64,000 nt of DNA from the NCBI GenBank assembly GCA_019633425.1, contig WSUB01000103.1, positions 1 through 64,000 on the forward strand, read 5' to 3'. This stretch comes from Tulasnella sp. 424 (taxonomy: Eukaryota > Basidiomycota > Agaricomycetes > Cantharellales > Tulasnellaceae). Below the pieces are notes generated by a model. The model had not been told where the DNA came from and made no database searches. It was given only the letters and a program-made list of their open reading frames with translations. The translations under genes were made by a program, and so were the position numbers. The stretch's first letter is position 1; every line of letters begins with the position of its first letter. Of the stretch, positions 37,995-50,237 are shown piece after piece.

Positions 37995-39230
37995 AGTTTC
38001 GACGATAACTCGGTGACGTGGATTGGAAGCGGGATGTGGTTGCCTCGAGTCTCAGAAGCCCGGTGTTGGGATCACACGGTTCATATGCTGAGGTCATCAA
38101 GAGGGTCGTTTGATCAGGCGACAGAAATCACACTCCTACCCCAGCCCACGTTAAGTTGCTTTCGGGATACTACGCGAAAAGTAAATGTTTCGACGATATT
38201 AGACAGTAGGCTATCAATCGCTGACCGCTGACCGTTCAGTGAGCTCTCTGACATCACATATCGGATCGCTATATACGACCATTTCCCACACACCCGTTCA
38301 TCACTCGGAAAGGTATTGATCCGTATATGTAACATGCAAGAGGAATGATGTGTGATATGTGCAACATGAAGTCCTAATGCAGACGCTAATTGTCCGCTGG
38401 AGTCTCAAGCATCGAGCGTCGCCGATGGAAATGGTCACATAGCAGTCCAGTGAGAGGGAGATAAGTTGGCACGATATGTCGGCGTCCCTCTGCGATGCAG
38501 GTACTTGGTGAAGGATGCGATGGTCGCAGGCAACTAGAGCGATGAAGGTCCTTACTGAATAAATATCCACGTCGCCCACCCTGATGTCCATATAGAGTCC
38601 AGGGACATGCACCTGGACGAAAACTCGATGCTGCTTATATCTCGATCAAAATCGCTCTTGTATTTGGAATTGGCTCGCCGAAAGAAACGAAGGGACAACG
38701 TCAGCACGCACTCACCTCAGCTCTCGGCAGCAAGCGGAGGCATGGGTCGAGTGATTGGCGACTAACTCGAGGTGGTCAAAGTGCAGCACGAGTCGAAATC
38801 TCCGACTAGAGATGTCACCACGAGAGAAGGGATACGTTGTTACTTTCGACGATGCAGCGGTGGCATAACGCCACCTACGCGCTAGGATATCACAAGTGAC
38901 AATGACGCTGAGTTCGGAAGCGAAGGTTACCGAGGGTAGGAAATATCGTTTAGTCCAAAAGAGGTATTAGACAACGAGCGCACGTGACGATGGTAAAAGA
39001 ATATCGGGAAATAGCAACGTGCGAACAGAGGACATATTCGCAACAGGGTGTACAAGACGTGGAAAAGCGATACTGTCCGAGAAATGGCATGGATACTTGG
39101 AGAAATAGCCTGTAAGAAACAACATCTGTTGGTCCCAGAAGCAGAGGATGAGTGTCACACTGTACCACTGATACCCACTTCATCACAAGACAACTGGCAG
39201 TTGCAACTTGAATGGACCTGCCAAACTCGA
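37995..39230. other. Spacer between TMEM14 copy 1 and TPRK3
   Basis: No gene recognised. The part adjoining TPRK3 (about 39110-39230, minus strand) matches the regions just after the stop codons of TPRK1 and TPRK2, so it is probably a shared 3' UTR. The rest has no recognisable features. Confidence 0.5.
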
Positions 39231-42200
39231 TCACATTGACTGTTCCCAACCCTTGAGGAGTTCCCAGATCGCTGCACAGACCGCACTCATAGGCCGGCCT
39301 ATTTGCCTATAGATTTCGCGAGCTTCCAAACAAGCCGCCCTTGCAGCAGCGAATTTGCGTTGCAGAGCATATACTCCCACCAGTCCATCCAGGGCCCTTG
39401 CTTCACTCTCCTTGTCGACAATCCTAGCATATACGACGCGCGCTTCAGCGGAGCACTCCTCTGCTTCGTGACGTCGATGCTGGCGACTATATAACACCCC
39501 ACGACTGAACACCATGGTAGCTTCACCACGAATATCGCCCACTCCTAAGGATATGGCTTGAGCGAAACGGTAACACTCCTCTGCGTCGGAGAGTCGGCCC
39601 TGAGTGCAATAGTTTTTCCCGAGGGCTAGTAGCGCTGTGGCTCTGCTGCGATACGCGTCGGCCGGATTAGCTTGGCGGTAGGACGCCTCCACATCACCGC
39701 ATCTGGTCTGGTTGCTATAGAGGATTGCGAGGCTACATAGTGCGTTGCCGGTGCCGAAGGTGTCTCCAATGTGCGAGTAGATGTTGTGAGCGTTGTTGAG
39801 AGCGTTCTCAGCCTCATGATTCCTCGACTGAGCGTGGAAGGTAGTCCCCAAGCCGAGCAACGCGTTCGCCACACCCAGGTCGTTCCCGATGCGAGAATGG
39901 ATCTCGTGAGCCTCTGTGAAAGCCTTCTCCGCCTCGCGATGTCTCGACTGTGTACGGCAGATCTCTCCCAGACCATCCAGCGCGTTCGCCGCACCCAGGT
40001 CGCTCCCGATGCGAGAGTGGATCTCATGCGCCGCCGCTAAAGCCTTCTCCGCCTCTCGATACCTCGACTGTGCGCCGTAAATCTGTCCCAGACCGTACAA
40101 CGCGTTCGCCGCCCCCAGCTCGTGACCGATGCGAGAGTGGATCTTGTGAGCATTGTTGAAAGCGTTCTCAGCTTCGGGATTCCTCGACTGATCCCGATAG
40201 GTATACGCCAGGCCATTCAACGCGTTCGCTGCACCCAGGTCGCTTCCTATTCGAGAGTGGATCTCATGCACCTCCGTGAAAGCCTTCTCCGCCTCTCGAT
40301 TCCTCGACTGAGCGCGGTAGCTCTCTCCCAGACGGTCCAACGCGTTCGCCGCACCCAGGTCGTTCCCGATGCGAGATTCGATCTCGTGTGCCTCCATGAA
40401 AGCCTTCTCTGCCTCCCGATTCCTCGACTGAGCGCGGTAGGTATTCCCCAGGCCGAGTAATGCGTTCGCCGCACCTACGCCGTTCCCGATGCGAGAGTAG
40501 ATCTCGTGGGCCTCCATGAAAGCCTTCTCTGCCTCTCGGTACCTCGACTGTGCGCGATGGTTATTCCCCAAGCCGCCTAACGCGTTCGCCGCATCCAGTT
40601 CACTCCCGATGCGAGAGTGGATCCCGTGCGCCTTCATGAAAGCCTTCTCCGCCTCTCGATACCTCGACAGCTCGTAGTAAAGCTGTCCCAAACTGTTCAA
40701 CGTGCTCGCCGCACCCAGCTCGTGACCGATGCGAGAGTGGATCTCGTGGGCCTTCATGAAAGCCTTCTCTGCCTCTCGATACTTTGACTGTGCGCGGTAA
40801 ATCTCTCCGAGTCTGTTCAACGTGTTCGCCGCACCCAGGTCGTTTCCGATGCGAGAGTGTATTTCATGTGATTCCTTCAATACATCCACCGCATCTTGGT
40901 TCTTTGATTGACCACCATAGACCCCTCCAAGCCCGAGCAGCGCGTCCGCTTTCGCCCTGTCGTCCTTCGTTTGAGTCGCAACCTCGAGAGCCGACTGAAA
41001 GTGCGACTCGGCGACCGGATAGTTATCTTGAAGCTGATAGATCCTCCCTAATTGTTATGACAGAGATGCGGATCGTACCTTCGCACCACCAGACCTATTG
41101 ACCGAAGGGATCGAGGATGGCTAATACGCGGCTCATTTAACAATCGGTGATGCGATCATCCATCAACGCACTCACCATCCAGCCAACCTTTTGCCAAAAC
41201 GTGGAAGCATCTATCCTCTCCGCTGGATTCGACATCCAACAGTTCATCATTAGACTGCACAGCTGGAGAACATGGGATAGGCCTGCTTCCCCCCGAATCG
41301 CTGGCAACTTTCCTTTTATAACGTTCGATATAACCACGCTGTCGACTCTGAGTTCTTCGAACGGGATTTCGCCGGTGAAGATCTAAAGGATAGTTGTATA
41401 CGTGAGCAAAAGGCGGTGAAGATTCTCCAGCTCATAGGGTACTTACCTCCCAGCAGATCCAACCCAGTGCCCACATATCGCTGCGTAAATCCTGCGCCCC
41501 GGGCCCATTGCGCAGCACCTCAGGGCTTGTCCACCGCAAGGAATAGCCAGCTCCAGTTAAAGTGAGCTCCAAGGTGGATGAGTCGAATTGAATTTTTGGA
41601 GATATCAATTCTTGGACGAGGTCGTCGATGTTCATTTGGCGCGGTGGCTCGGGACCACGGTCCTCTGTCGTTGCTTCGACGCTCCATTTCGTCCGGGCCG
41701 ATCCAAAATCCGTTATCACTGCGTCGTACGAAGAATTGACTAGGATGTTCAGCTGAAACACCGGTCGATGAGTGCATAGCATCTCCAACGACTGTTTGAC
41801 AGGCTCACCGACTTGAGATCGCCGTGGCAGATCGGAGGTTGTCGCGTGTGTAAGTATTCAACGCCACTGACTACATCTTGAATCTAAGTTGATGATTCGT
41901 TCATACCACCCAACGTTAATGACACGCACGACAGACGCTCACCAACGATATACGTTCGGGAATGTCCCACTCGCCAGCCGCCAGAAACTCTCGAACGTTT
42001 CCGTTTGGTTCCCAAGGCAACACGATCCAAGCGTCGCCCTTCTCCACGTCCTCGACAAAACCGACGAACTCTACAATGTTGGGGTGAGACAGGTTCGCCA
42101 TTATACTGAGCTCGTTGGCGAAAGACTGGTGCGGGAGCAATTAGAATAAAGAAGGAAATTTACGGAGATGACCATACATTAAAAAACTTGGCCGATGCTT

Positions 42201-42528
42201 CGGCATCTTTACGATTCCATTCATATTTCTTTATCGCCAATTTCCTTTCAAGGAACGTCTTCAGGAATCGTTCAGGGATCCATGTCGGGACTTCTTCAAG
42301 AGGAATCATAGTTCCAATGACAATAGTCCCTTGCCCGCCTTTTGCACATGGTTTGGAGTCTGCCATTTTGATTGTAGTGGGGTCGATTCGGCGCCAGGCC
42401 ATTCCGTCAAGAATCTCCCGCTTAAAAATTCTATGTCAGTGTGTACTTCCGCCTTCGCGTATGGGAGGACTCACAGCCTTGCGTGGGCTTTGAGGTCCCG
42501 TGGGCTGGTGCGGCAGGCTGTCCGCCAT
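39231..42528 (-). pseudogene. TPRK3: kinase-TPR gene split by a nonsense codon
   Basis: Inverted third paralog with the same seven-exon layout: 42528-42475, 42420-42178, 42125-41943, 41883-41809, 41752-41447, 41382-41176 and 41120-39231. The kinase part is complete (GGQGTI, LAIKK, HGDLKSLN, TDFGSAR, TSPEVL, CWMSNPAERID). In exon 7 a TAA at 41057-41055 interrupts the frame 21 codons after the junction, where TPRK1 and TPRK2 read through (ALLCELG, ALLNELG). After it the TPR frame is open to 39231. The array has ten regular units, and about three of the diverged C-terminal units are missing (LALGKNY runs straight into DAEECYRFAQAI). It may still make a 377-residue kinase, or a separate TPR protein. 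I call it a pseudogene of the fusion with moderate confidence. Confidence 0.75.
39738..40937 (-). repeat. In-frame array of ten 120-bp TPR units in TPRK3
   Basis: Ten 120-bp units with no indels, of the same family as the arrays in TPRK1 and TPRK2 but more diverged from each other (GLGNTYRAQSRNREAEKAF type). The period is seen directly as alignment every 120 bases. Confidence 0.9.
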
Positions 42529-44166
42529 TGTCTTATATGATTGAACAATGGTCAGGTATAGAAGGAGTTCTGGAGGATGAGACCAAACCTCAGTGGTTTC
42601 TTCCACCATTTAAATGTCAAGAACGCATCGTACCTTATCTCCAATCAGCTATGAGTACATTTCGCCAATACCCCTCGCCCTCGCCGCACCTCTACCACGT
42701 GTCTTCTGAAAAGAATTCCAGCAGAGATGTTGCATTTGAGGTATTGGGCCCTTCACGCTCTCGCACTACAGCCACTTCCCTGCATCGGTAGACCTGGGCT
42801 GTCCGCAGCAAAACGAAGGGTGGTTTTCTCGGAGAGTCAGTCGAGGGATTTTCTGAAGCCCCGGGGACGACTCGTGCAAGTGGTGACGGAAAACCAACAT
42901 TCTGCGTTTGGCTGTGCGTGCTCTGTTTTGTTCCTGGCCACAGCGTAGGTGGACCAGGATGAAATAAATGACATCATCCTAGTGCCGTCAGGCACCCATC
43001 TTCCCTTTACGTGTCGTTTTATCATTGTTCATTTTTGAATTTTGAACCCCCTCCTCGCCGAGGCAAATACGGAACCAGGGTGATAGCATTTCCTAATCAT
43101 CCTCGTGCCGTATTCCACCCTTCGGAAACGCGATCTCCCATCCCGCGACGGCTCTATTTGTTCCATCCCCTGTCGACTCCGTTTTCGACGCCCCAGCATA
43201 CCGTGACCTCACGCCCTCCATTCCGCTTTCTTATTTTCTACTCCCTCCCGCTTCACCTCAAACCGCTGAGCTCATAACTTATCCCTCCTTCGTTGGGCTC
43301 ACCGTTGCTCTCTCAGGTTATGTGCCTTGTTTTAATTTATGACTTTCGCCCCTCATCGCTGTGATTGCTCCGATGGACTCTTAAGTTATTTTCCGTCCAT
43401 AATCTCTCACCCGGATATTCAGCACTCCGATTACCTCGTTCTTGCTTCATATCATCTTTCTGTATGTCACCCTCATGCATTGGCCATCCCCGCATGTTGT
43501 TCCATGGGGTTTCCCTTACCCCGCCAAGCCTTACGTCCTGGGTCCTAAGCCACCCCGCCTACAGTTTAACCTTTCCCTTTATTATATATTCTACTGTTAA
43601 GAAGTGCGACCAATACATATAATAGGACATTTTACCCGTTCATGTCGGTTTGCTTGGCGTTGGTCTATCGATCCTTACACGTGCTTGCAGCCTTCCATGT
43701 CTTTTCAGCGCCGGAAAGCCCGGCACGGCACGGCCAATATTCTTGAGCTAGAGGGTGTTCGCTGCCGAGGTCCGAGAGACTCTATGCTGTGGCCAGGACT
43801 GCCCAGAGGGCAATGCTTTTCGGCTTTGCTCCTCTCACGGTGCAACTTGAAGGAGATTCATGCAGACGGTCTGACCGTCGCCGTCCATCATAAAAATTTC
43901 GATCTATTCCGATCCTTGTTAGCTATCCCTTGGTCAATTCCCAACGACCGACGGTTTTCCCCGGAATAATGCTTGCAGCATCTTACGATTCTTGATATTG
44001 TTTGTTCAAGATATCTAGGCCCCTGGAGCTAAATTGATACCTTACATCTCTGTAGGCATTTTCACGACGCACTGAAGGAATCACCGGTCAAACGACAACA
44101 ACAGCACGGTAAATGACGGGGTGTATTCGTATTCGTATTTGGGAACAAGCTTCTGGAAATAGTTTC
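42529..44166. other. TPRK3 upstream region and spacer
   Basis: About 42529-42960 is, in reverse, homologous to 6400-6879 upstream of TPRK1. It includes CACGTG at 42696-42701. The homology shows that TPRK3 was copied together with its promoter. From about 43000 to 44166 no gene is recognised. Confidence 0.5.
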
Positions 44167-44759
44167 CTAGTTGAACGGGAAGATACGCAACTCCTTCAAT
44201 TGTTTGCCATAATAGAGAGCAGTGCTTGCTCCTGCAATAGCCAAGACAAGAGGAACAGGCCCTTTCCGAACCCTTGGCAGAGATGACGCTGACAGGATGG
44301 CTGACGCAGCTGGAACAAAGCTCGTTTCACATGGGTTCACCGTAGTATGTGTTCAGGAACTTACCGAAAGCGCCTTGAAGACCTTTTTCGGGGTCACCGT
44401 GAAGCATGTGGTATGTCGACCAGACGTATAATGCACTGACTCCGCCTCCGGCAACGAGAGAAGGGATGGACCTGCATCATCGGGGCCCGGGAATGGATAT
44501 GTCGAACACCTCGTCTTTTTGTTCAGGATCATGATAACACTTACCCGGTCCTCAGAAAGCCAATAACGCCACCTACGCCGGTAATACCGGCCTGTGAATA
44601 AAATAGCAGTTAGAACCATAAAGATCCGCTTTTGGGACCGAGCGGCTTACCATGGTAAAAGCGGGATGGTGCGACTTTCGGTCAAAAAAAAAAGGTGAAG
44701 AAAGTTAGATAAATGTCAAGTTGGCCACTTGATCTATCTTAATTTGTCATACATACCAT
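44167..44759 (-). CDS. TMEM14 family small membrane protein, copy 2
   Basis: Five exons (44759-44757, 44674-44651, 44591-44545, 44471-44365, 44309-44167) give 107 residues. Exon 1 is again just the ATG. The protein begins MSHHPAFTMAGITGVGGVIG, continues FLRTGSIPSLVAGGGVSALY, and ends YYGKQLKELRIFPFN. Glycine-rich membrane segments and the GGVIGF.RTGSIPS pattern are typical of TMEM14/UPF0136. Length, intron phases and exon sizes match the copy at 37407-37994, so the two are paralogs from one duplication, now separated by TPRK3. Probably an inner-membrane protein of mitochondria or another organelle, by family analogy. Confidence 0.87.
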
Positions 44760-45374
44760 GATATAACGAGAAGCGAAACTAATAGGCCGTATGCGCGTAG
44801 TGGAGAGACCGTGGAATAGATTGGTGCACCAATTTCATTTTGAAAGCCCCTGAAACTTCGGTCATCCTGTTTGCCACGGTTCAGTCTTCACTCCGGCATT
44901 CTACTAGTAAGCAGATCTGCAGCGTCGTCGTTACGATGGCGGACGGTGGGTTACTCGACGGAGATGTAGCCAGCTACCGTGGTACGATAAATAGTGCAAC
45001 TTCCTCGATAAATTTCGTGATCGGGCTAAAGGCTCGCGTTCGGCAGGTGTCGGCGCCGAGATGCACGCCCTTTGCCGGAGACGAAACCACACTATATCGT
45101 TCCGAAACTTCGCGTCAATTGCCCTAATGGTCAGGAGCAAGGGATTCCGCTACTTCCCGCTAGTCCGACGGCCACCGGCAAGCATCATTTGGCGTGAGCA
45201 ACCAAACGTTGAACATCAAGTTTAATAACAAATCCTGTACACGATACGATAGGTATTCAGGAAAGCTAAGCCCGCCATTTTCTACCAAATGTCAGAAGAG
45301 AAGCACATCTGATAGGCTACCTTGTGAGATGTTCGCTCCAGAAAGCTCCACGTATTCAATCTATCCGCCAGAGA
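44760..45374. other. Spacer before the F-box-like cluster
   Basis: The stretch 45215-45374 is shared with the regions downstream of the other two F-box-like genes (47745-47908 and 50080-50237). Around 44985-45010 a GGTACGATAAATAG block also matches 47624-47639. No gene is seen. Confidence 0.5.
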
Positions 45375-47331
45375 CTAGTACTGGAAGATGTGAAGTACTT
45401 GATTTCCTCTTGATTGTTTAAATGATTCTTCTGAACTCTCCTCCAAGTTTTCGTCTGAGTTCGCTGCAATAGCCAACGTGCCCGACTCGTCGGAGAAACC
45501 CATTGTTAAAACGTCTCCAAAATGGATAGGGAGACGCAATATCCTTTTCCCATCATCGCCCCTCATCCGATCGTCAGGTATAAGCAGAGGGATGAGGTAG
45601 AAAACGTCAGCATTGCTGCCTTCCGAATCGTCATCTTCCGGACCGCTGACCCACAACACCCGAAGCCCACATGTGGTTGAAATCAGAAACTTGAACCCAT
45701 CTGATTCCCCTGCCCTCGTCGGACCCCCGAGATCAAACCACGTCCGGAATAAAGGGGCATCAGTGTTTGCACCCGTTCTTAGCATATTGAGAGTCTCCTG
45801 GGGTTCCATCCATCGTCCGGATAAATGTGGAGTCCAATAATATTCCATCGATCGGGTCTCAGCGGCGAAGATAGAGGGTGAACCGCACAGAGTGTTAGCG
45901 TTAGGGGTATTTGTTGGGTGTCTTGTGTTCCATAGGAGGCCAGGTTCACTGTGTGCTCTCGAGCTCGGATCTGCGGGCTGTAGGGGAATGACTGCCGAAC
46001 GATCAGGTGCTTTGTGGACCGTATCGACGTCGCCGGGCCGAGAATTAGTGGCCACTGATCGTAAGTCCTGCGTGACGTCGAAGTATGCGTTGATGACCGC
46101 GTTTGCAAGTTTGTCGTGGTGAAAAATCAGATTGCCGTGGTATATACAAGCGTCAGGTAACTGTCAAGTTTACATCTTCAGCGTTTTAAAGACTCGCACA
46201 ATAAGTAAAACGGACGCACCGTTATTGCCGTGATATCCGTTTCAAGATCCATCCGATTGCTCTTGCGGTAGTCGAGAATCGACGCCGTGATCTTTTCCTC
46301 CGGCTCAGAATTGTACCAAACAAAACAGAGTCCTTCTTGCAGAGCAATGCGAGCATAGTTCTTGAATGGGTTGATGCAAAACTTGGCCAAGTCCGACTGA
46401 ACCACCTCAGGAATTCCTTGGGATGACCCTTCTGACGAGAAATCCAGTTGAAATTGAAAGACGAAAATGGTTGGTAGGTCGCTACGGAATAGCTGGAATA
46501 AGTAATGCCATCTCGGAGAAATCGGGACAATCTTACGGCTCTTCACTTAGGGCCGCGACGACAATGCATGTCCCATCGTCCCCTTCTGTCGTGTACTCCA
46601 TCAGCACTGTTTCATCAGAAACTTCATGACGGGCTAAGAACCGTCCCGATCCTGGAGTACTTGTTGGCCGTACATCCCAAAGCGTAAATACGCCTTCCTC
46701 ATGCATGATCAACACGTAGTGACTGTTGGGAAGAATCTCAAGAACGCTGATGGGCGGTAAGGGCTCTTCCCTGTCTAGGGACAGAGCCCAATGACTGCGG
46801 AACTGAGGTTCGGGGCTTGCGAGATTGTCCCCGATTGAAACGAATCTGACGGCGACTTGAATCANNNNNNNNNNNNNNNNNNNNNNNNNNNNNNNNNNNN
46901 NNNNNNNNNNNNNNNNNNNNNNNNNNNNNNNNNNNNNNNNNNNNNNNNNNNNNNNNNNNNNNNCCCAATGACTGCGGAACTGAGGTTCGGGGCTTGCGAG
47001 ATTGTCCCCGATTGAAACGAATCTGACGGCGACTTGAATCAATTCTTTCGTGGATAGCGTCGAGACCTGTCGGAATGGTGGAAAGGGCAAGACGTAGCCC
47101 ATCTCTTGACAGTTTCGAATGAGGGGTAACCAAAAGAGTTGACTTTCGGCCATTTCGCACAAGGCCTTACATGTCTTCGGGTTGTTACAGGCCATGGTCA
47201 GTCTCTCAGTAATAACATTTCCACAAACTTCGAACCTGTCTCAGCGCCAAACCGTCCTGCACCTCGAGACACCCGGAATCGATTAAAAGCAGAATAATTT
47301 CTGGCGGGAGAGTATCCAGATTGACAGTCAT
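45375..47331 (-). CDS. F-box-like protein, tandem copy a (with assembly gap)
   Basis: Exons 47331-47236, 47174-46537, 46481-46220 and 46160-45375. The N-terminus LDTLPPEIILLLIDSGCLEV, continuing QDGLALRQTCKALCEMAES, is a degenerate F-box. The rest is a long, probably beta-rich region without a named domain, ending VLHIFQY. Exon 2 contains 99 Ns and a repeated 78-bp end; removing 177 bp restores exactly the 461-nt length of exon 2 in both neighbours, giving 534 residues. F-box proteins usually bind Skp1 in SCF ubiquitin ligases and pick substrates with the C-terminal part; in Agaricomycetes such families are expanded and mostly uncharacterised. Adjacent copies b and c are paralogs. Confidence 0.78.
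46787..47041. other. Assembly gap with identical 78-bp flanks
   Basis: Ns occupy 46865-46963. The 78 bases before (46787-46864) and after (46964-47041) are identical. In copies b and c this sequence occurs once. The likely cause is two overlapping contig ends joined without merging, not a real duplication. Confidence 0.93.
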
Positions 47332-47908
47332 ACCTATGGACGGTCTGGCTATGAATCTGGAAGACAAAGTCAGAATCCGGCCTTTGGGATTTTCGATCTC
47401 CCCCTCAGCGTTTGGCGTACCAGATGAGGTTGCCGGAGAGATCGGAAAAGCGAGCCAGGTCTTTGCCCTCGAAAGTTAATCGGCAGGATATCGATGTCTA
47501 ATTGAAGAGCTACAAGACTAAACAAACCGGAGCAAATGGACACACGGTTTCGTTTGCGGACTTGGAACGTCTTCTCTCCGACGACGGAGGCTGTGTCGCT
47601 CCAGGGACATGATGCCGGTTGATTTGGTACGATAAATAGCGCAGACATCCTCATTAAATTTCAAGATTGGCCGAAAACTGCGCGATTTCGCTTGGACACT
47701 TCGGAGCGGATCCTGAACATGATCTTGAAGGTGTGCATCGTCTGATACATCAATTTTAATGGTTCATCTTGTACACGATATGATAGGTATTCAGGGAAAC
47801 TAAGCCCGCCATTTTCTACCAAATGCCAGAAGAGAAGCACACCTGCTAGGCTACCTTGTGAAATGGTCGCTCCAGAAAGCTCCACGCCTTCGATTTATCC
47901 GCCAGAGA
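47332..47908. other. Intergenic part of the F-box tandem unit, copy b/a
   Basis: Homologous to 49677-50237 and 52021-52440. It holds the promoter of copy a and the 3' end of copy b. The repeat unit (gene plus spacer) is about 2.34 kb. Confidence 0.6.
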
Positions 47909-49676
47909 CTAGTATTGGAAGATGTGAAGTACTTGATTTACGTTTGACTGTTTAAACGATTCCTCTGCACCCTCCTCCGAGTTTTCGCCTACGTTTGATG
48001 CAATGACCAACGTGCCTGACTCGTCAGAGAACTCCATCGTTACAATGTTTTCGAAATCGATAGGGAGACGCAATATCCTTTTCCCAGCTTCCCCCCTCAC
48101 CCGATCGTCAGGTATAAGGAGAGGGACGATATAGAGAATTTCGTTATCGCTGTCCTCCGAATCGCCATCTTCCAGATAGCTGACCGACAACATACGTAAC
48201 CCACATGTTGTTGAGATCAAAAACTCGAACCCATCTGATTTCCGTGCCCAAGTCGGCCCCTCGAAATCGATCCACGTCCGGGACAAAGGGGCATCGGTGG
48301 TTGCACCCGTTCTCAGCATATTGAGTGTCCCTTGGGGTTCCATCCATCGGGCAGATAAATGTGGAATCCAGTCATATTTCGGCGACAAGGTCCCGGTTGC
48401 GAAGATTGAGGGTGAACCGCACGGAGTGTTGACGTTAGGGGTATTTGTGGGGTGTATCGAGTCCCACATGTAATACGCGTGTACTGGAGAGCTCGAATCT
48501 GGAGGCTGTAGAGGAATAATTGAAAAGCGATCGGGTGCTTTGTAGATCGTATCGATGTCACCAGGCCGAGAATCAAAGGCTACCGATTGCAGGTTCTGCG
48601 TGACGTTGAAGTATGCGTTGACGACCGCGCTGGTGAGGTTGTCGTGGTGACAAATTAAATTGCCATGGTATAAACAAGCATCAGGCGACTTTTAGGTTCA
48701 CATCTTCAGCGTTATGTCGACCGGCACAATACGTAAAATGAACCCACCGTCGTTGCCGTGATATCCGTTTCAAGATCCATCCGCTTACTACTGCGATAGT
48801 CGAGAATCGACGCGGTAATCTTCCCCTCAAGCTCAGACCTATACCAGGCAATACAGAGTCCTTCTTGCAGAGCAATGCGGGCCCAGAACCTAATGCAAAA
48901 GTTGGCCAGGTCTGACTGAACCACCTCAGGGATCCCGTGGGATGACCCTTCTGACGAGAAATCCAGTTGAAATTGAAGGACAAAAATTGTCGGGAGCTCG
49001 CTACGGAATAGCTGGAATAAGCAATATCACCTCTTGGAGAAATTAGGACAATCTTACTTGTCTTCGCTTAGCGCCGCGACAACAATGCATGTCCCATCGT
49101 CTCCTTCTGTGGTGTACTCCATAGACACTGTTTTATCTGAAACTTCATGGCGAGCTAAGAGCCGTCCCGATCTTGGAATACTTGTTGGCCGTACATCCCA
49201 AAGCGTAAATACACCCTCCTCATGCATGATGAGCACGTAGTGACCGTTGGGGAGGATCCCAAAAACGTCGATGGGTGGTAAGGATTCTTCTTCGCCTAAA
49301 GATAGAACCCAATGACTGCGGAACTGAGGTTCGGAGCTTGCGAGATTGTCCCCAATTAAAATGAATCTGACGGCGACTTGAATCAATTCGTCTGCGGAAA
49401 GTGTCGAGACCTTCCGGAATGATGGAAAGGGCAAGGCGTAACCCATTTCTTGGCAGTTTCGAATGAGAGATAACCAGAAGAGTCGACTTTCGGTCACTTC
49501 GTGCAAGGCCTTACATGTCTTCGGGTTTGTCACAAGCCATTGTCAGTCTCTAAGTTGTGACATTTCGATAAACTTCGTACCTGTCTCAGCGCCAAGCCAT
49601 CCTGCACCTCGAGACATCCGGAGTCGATTAAAAGCAGAATAATCTCTGGCGGGAGAGTATCCAGATTAACAGTCAT
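47909..49676 (-). CDS. F-box-like protein, tandem copy b
   Basis: Exons 49676-49581, 49518-49058, 49000-48748 and 48688-47909 join in frame to give 529 residues. The start MTVNLDTLPPEI is chosen to match copy a; a Met 12 codons upstream also exists. The F-box core is split by intron 1 (LALRQ, then TCKALHEV). Exon 3 uses a CCGTAG acceptor, which keeps the frame DLPTIFVLQFQLDF. Relative to copy c it has an in-frame 9-bp deletion in exon 3 (CIRFWARI against CINPFRYFARI). No stop or frameshift is seen, so it appears functional. Function is inferred from the F-box only: a possible SCF substrate receptor. Confidence 0.82.
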
Positions 49677-50237
49677 TCCTATGGACGGTCTGGCTATGAT
49701 TATGGATGACAAAGTCAGAATCCGGCCTTTGGGATTTTCAATCTCCCCTCGGCATTGGGCGTACCAGATGAGGTTTCCAGAGAGAGCAGAAAAGCGAGCT
49801 AGGTCTTTGCCGTCGAAAGTTGATCGGCAGGATATCGACGTCTAATTGAAGAGCCAACAGGCTAACAAACCGGAGCAAATGGACACACGGTTTCGTTTGC
49901 CGACTTGGGACGTCTTCTCTCCGACGACAGACATTGTGTCGCTCCAGGGACATGATACCTGTTGCTTTGGCACGGCAGACATCCTCTATAAATTTCAAGA
50001 TTGGCCGAGAACTGCGCCATTTCGCTTGGATACCTCGGAGCGGGTCCTGAACATGATCCTGAAGGTGTGCATCGTCTGATACATGTATTTTAATAACAAA
50101 TCCTGTACACGATACGACAGATATCCAGGAAGGCTAAGTCCACCATCTTCTACCAATTTCCACAAGCACACGTGCTAGGCTACCTTGTGAAATGGTCACT
50201 CGAGAGAGCCCCACGTCTTCAATCTCTCCGCCAGAGA
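49677..50237. other. Intergenic part of the F-box tandem unit, copy c/b
   Basis: Homologous to 47332-47908 with small indels. It contains the copy b promoter side and the copy c 3' end. No other gene is seen. Confidence 0.6.

Noticed and set aside
37995..39230. Possible tRNA or small RNA gene in the spacers
   Set aside because: I found no stretch with a convincing A-box and B-box or cloverleaf in this or the other spacers by eye; tRNAscan-SE would be needed to exclude it.
46533..47195. Two overlapping open frames containing runs of X across the N gap
   Set aside because: The frames stay open only because Ns give no stops. The duplicated 78-bp flanks point to an assembly artefact.
48681..48983. 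Open frames in F-box exon 3 reading FNFNWISRQKGHP
   Set aside because: These arise if the CCAG acceptor is used. The next acceptor (CCGTAG) keeps all three paralogs in the frame LPTIFV.QFQLDF with conserved phase.
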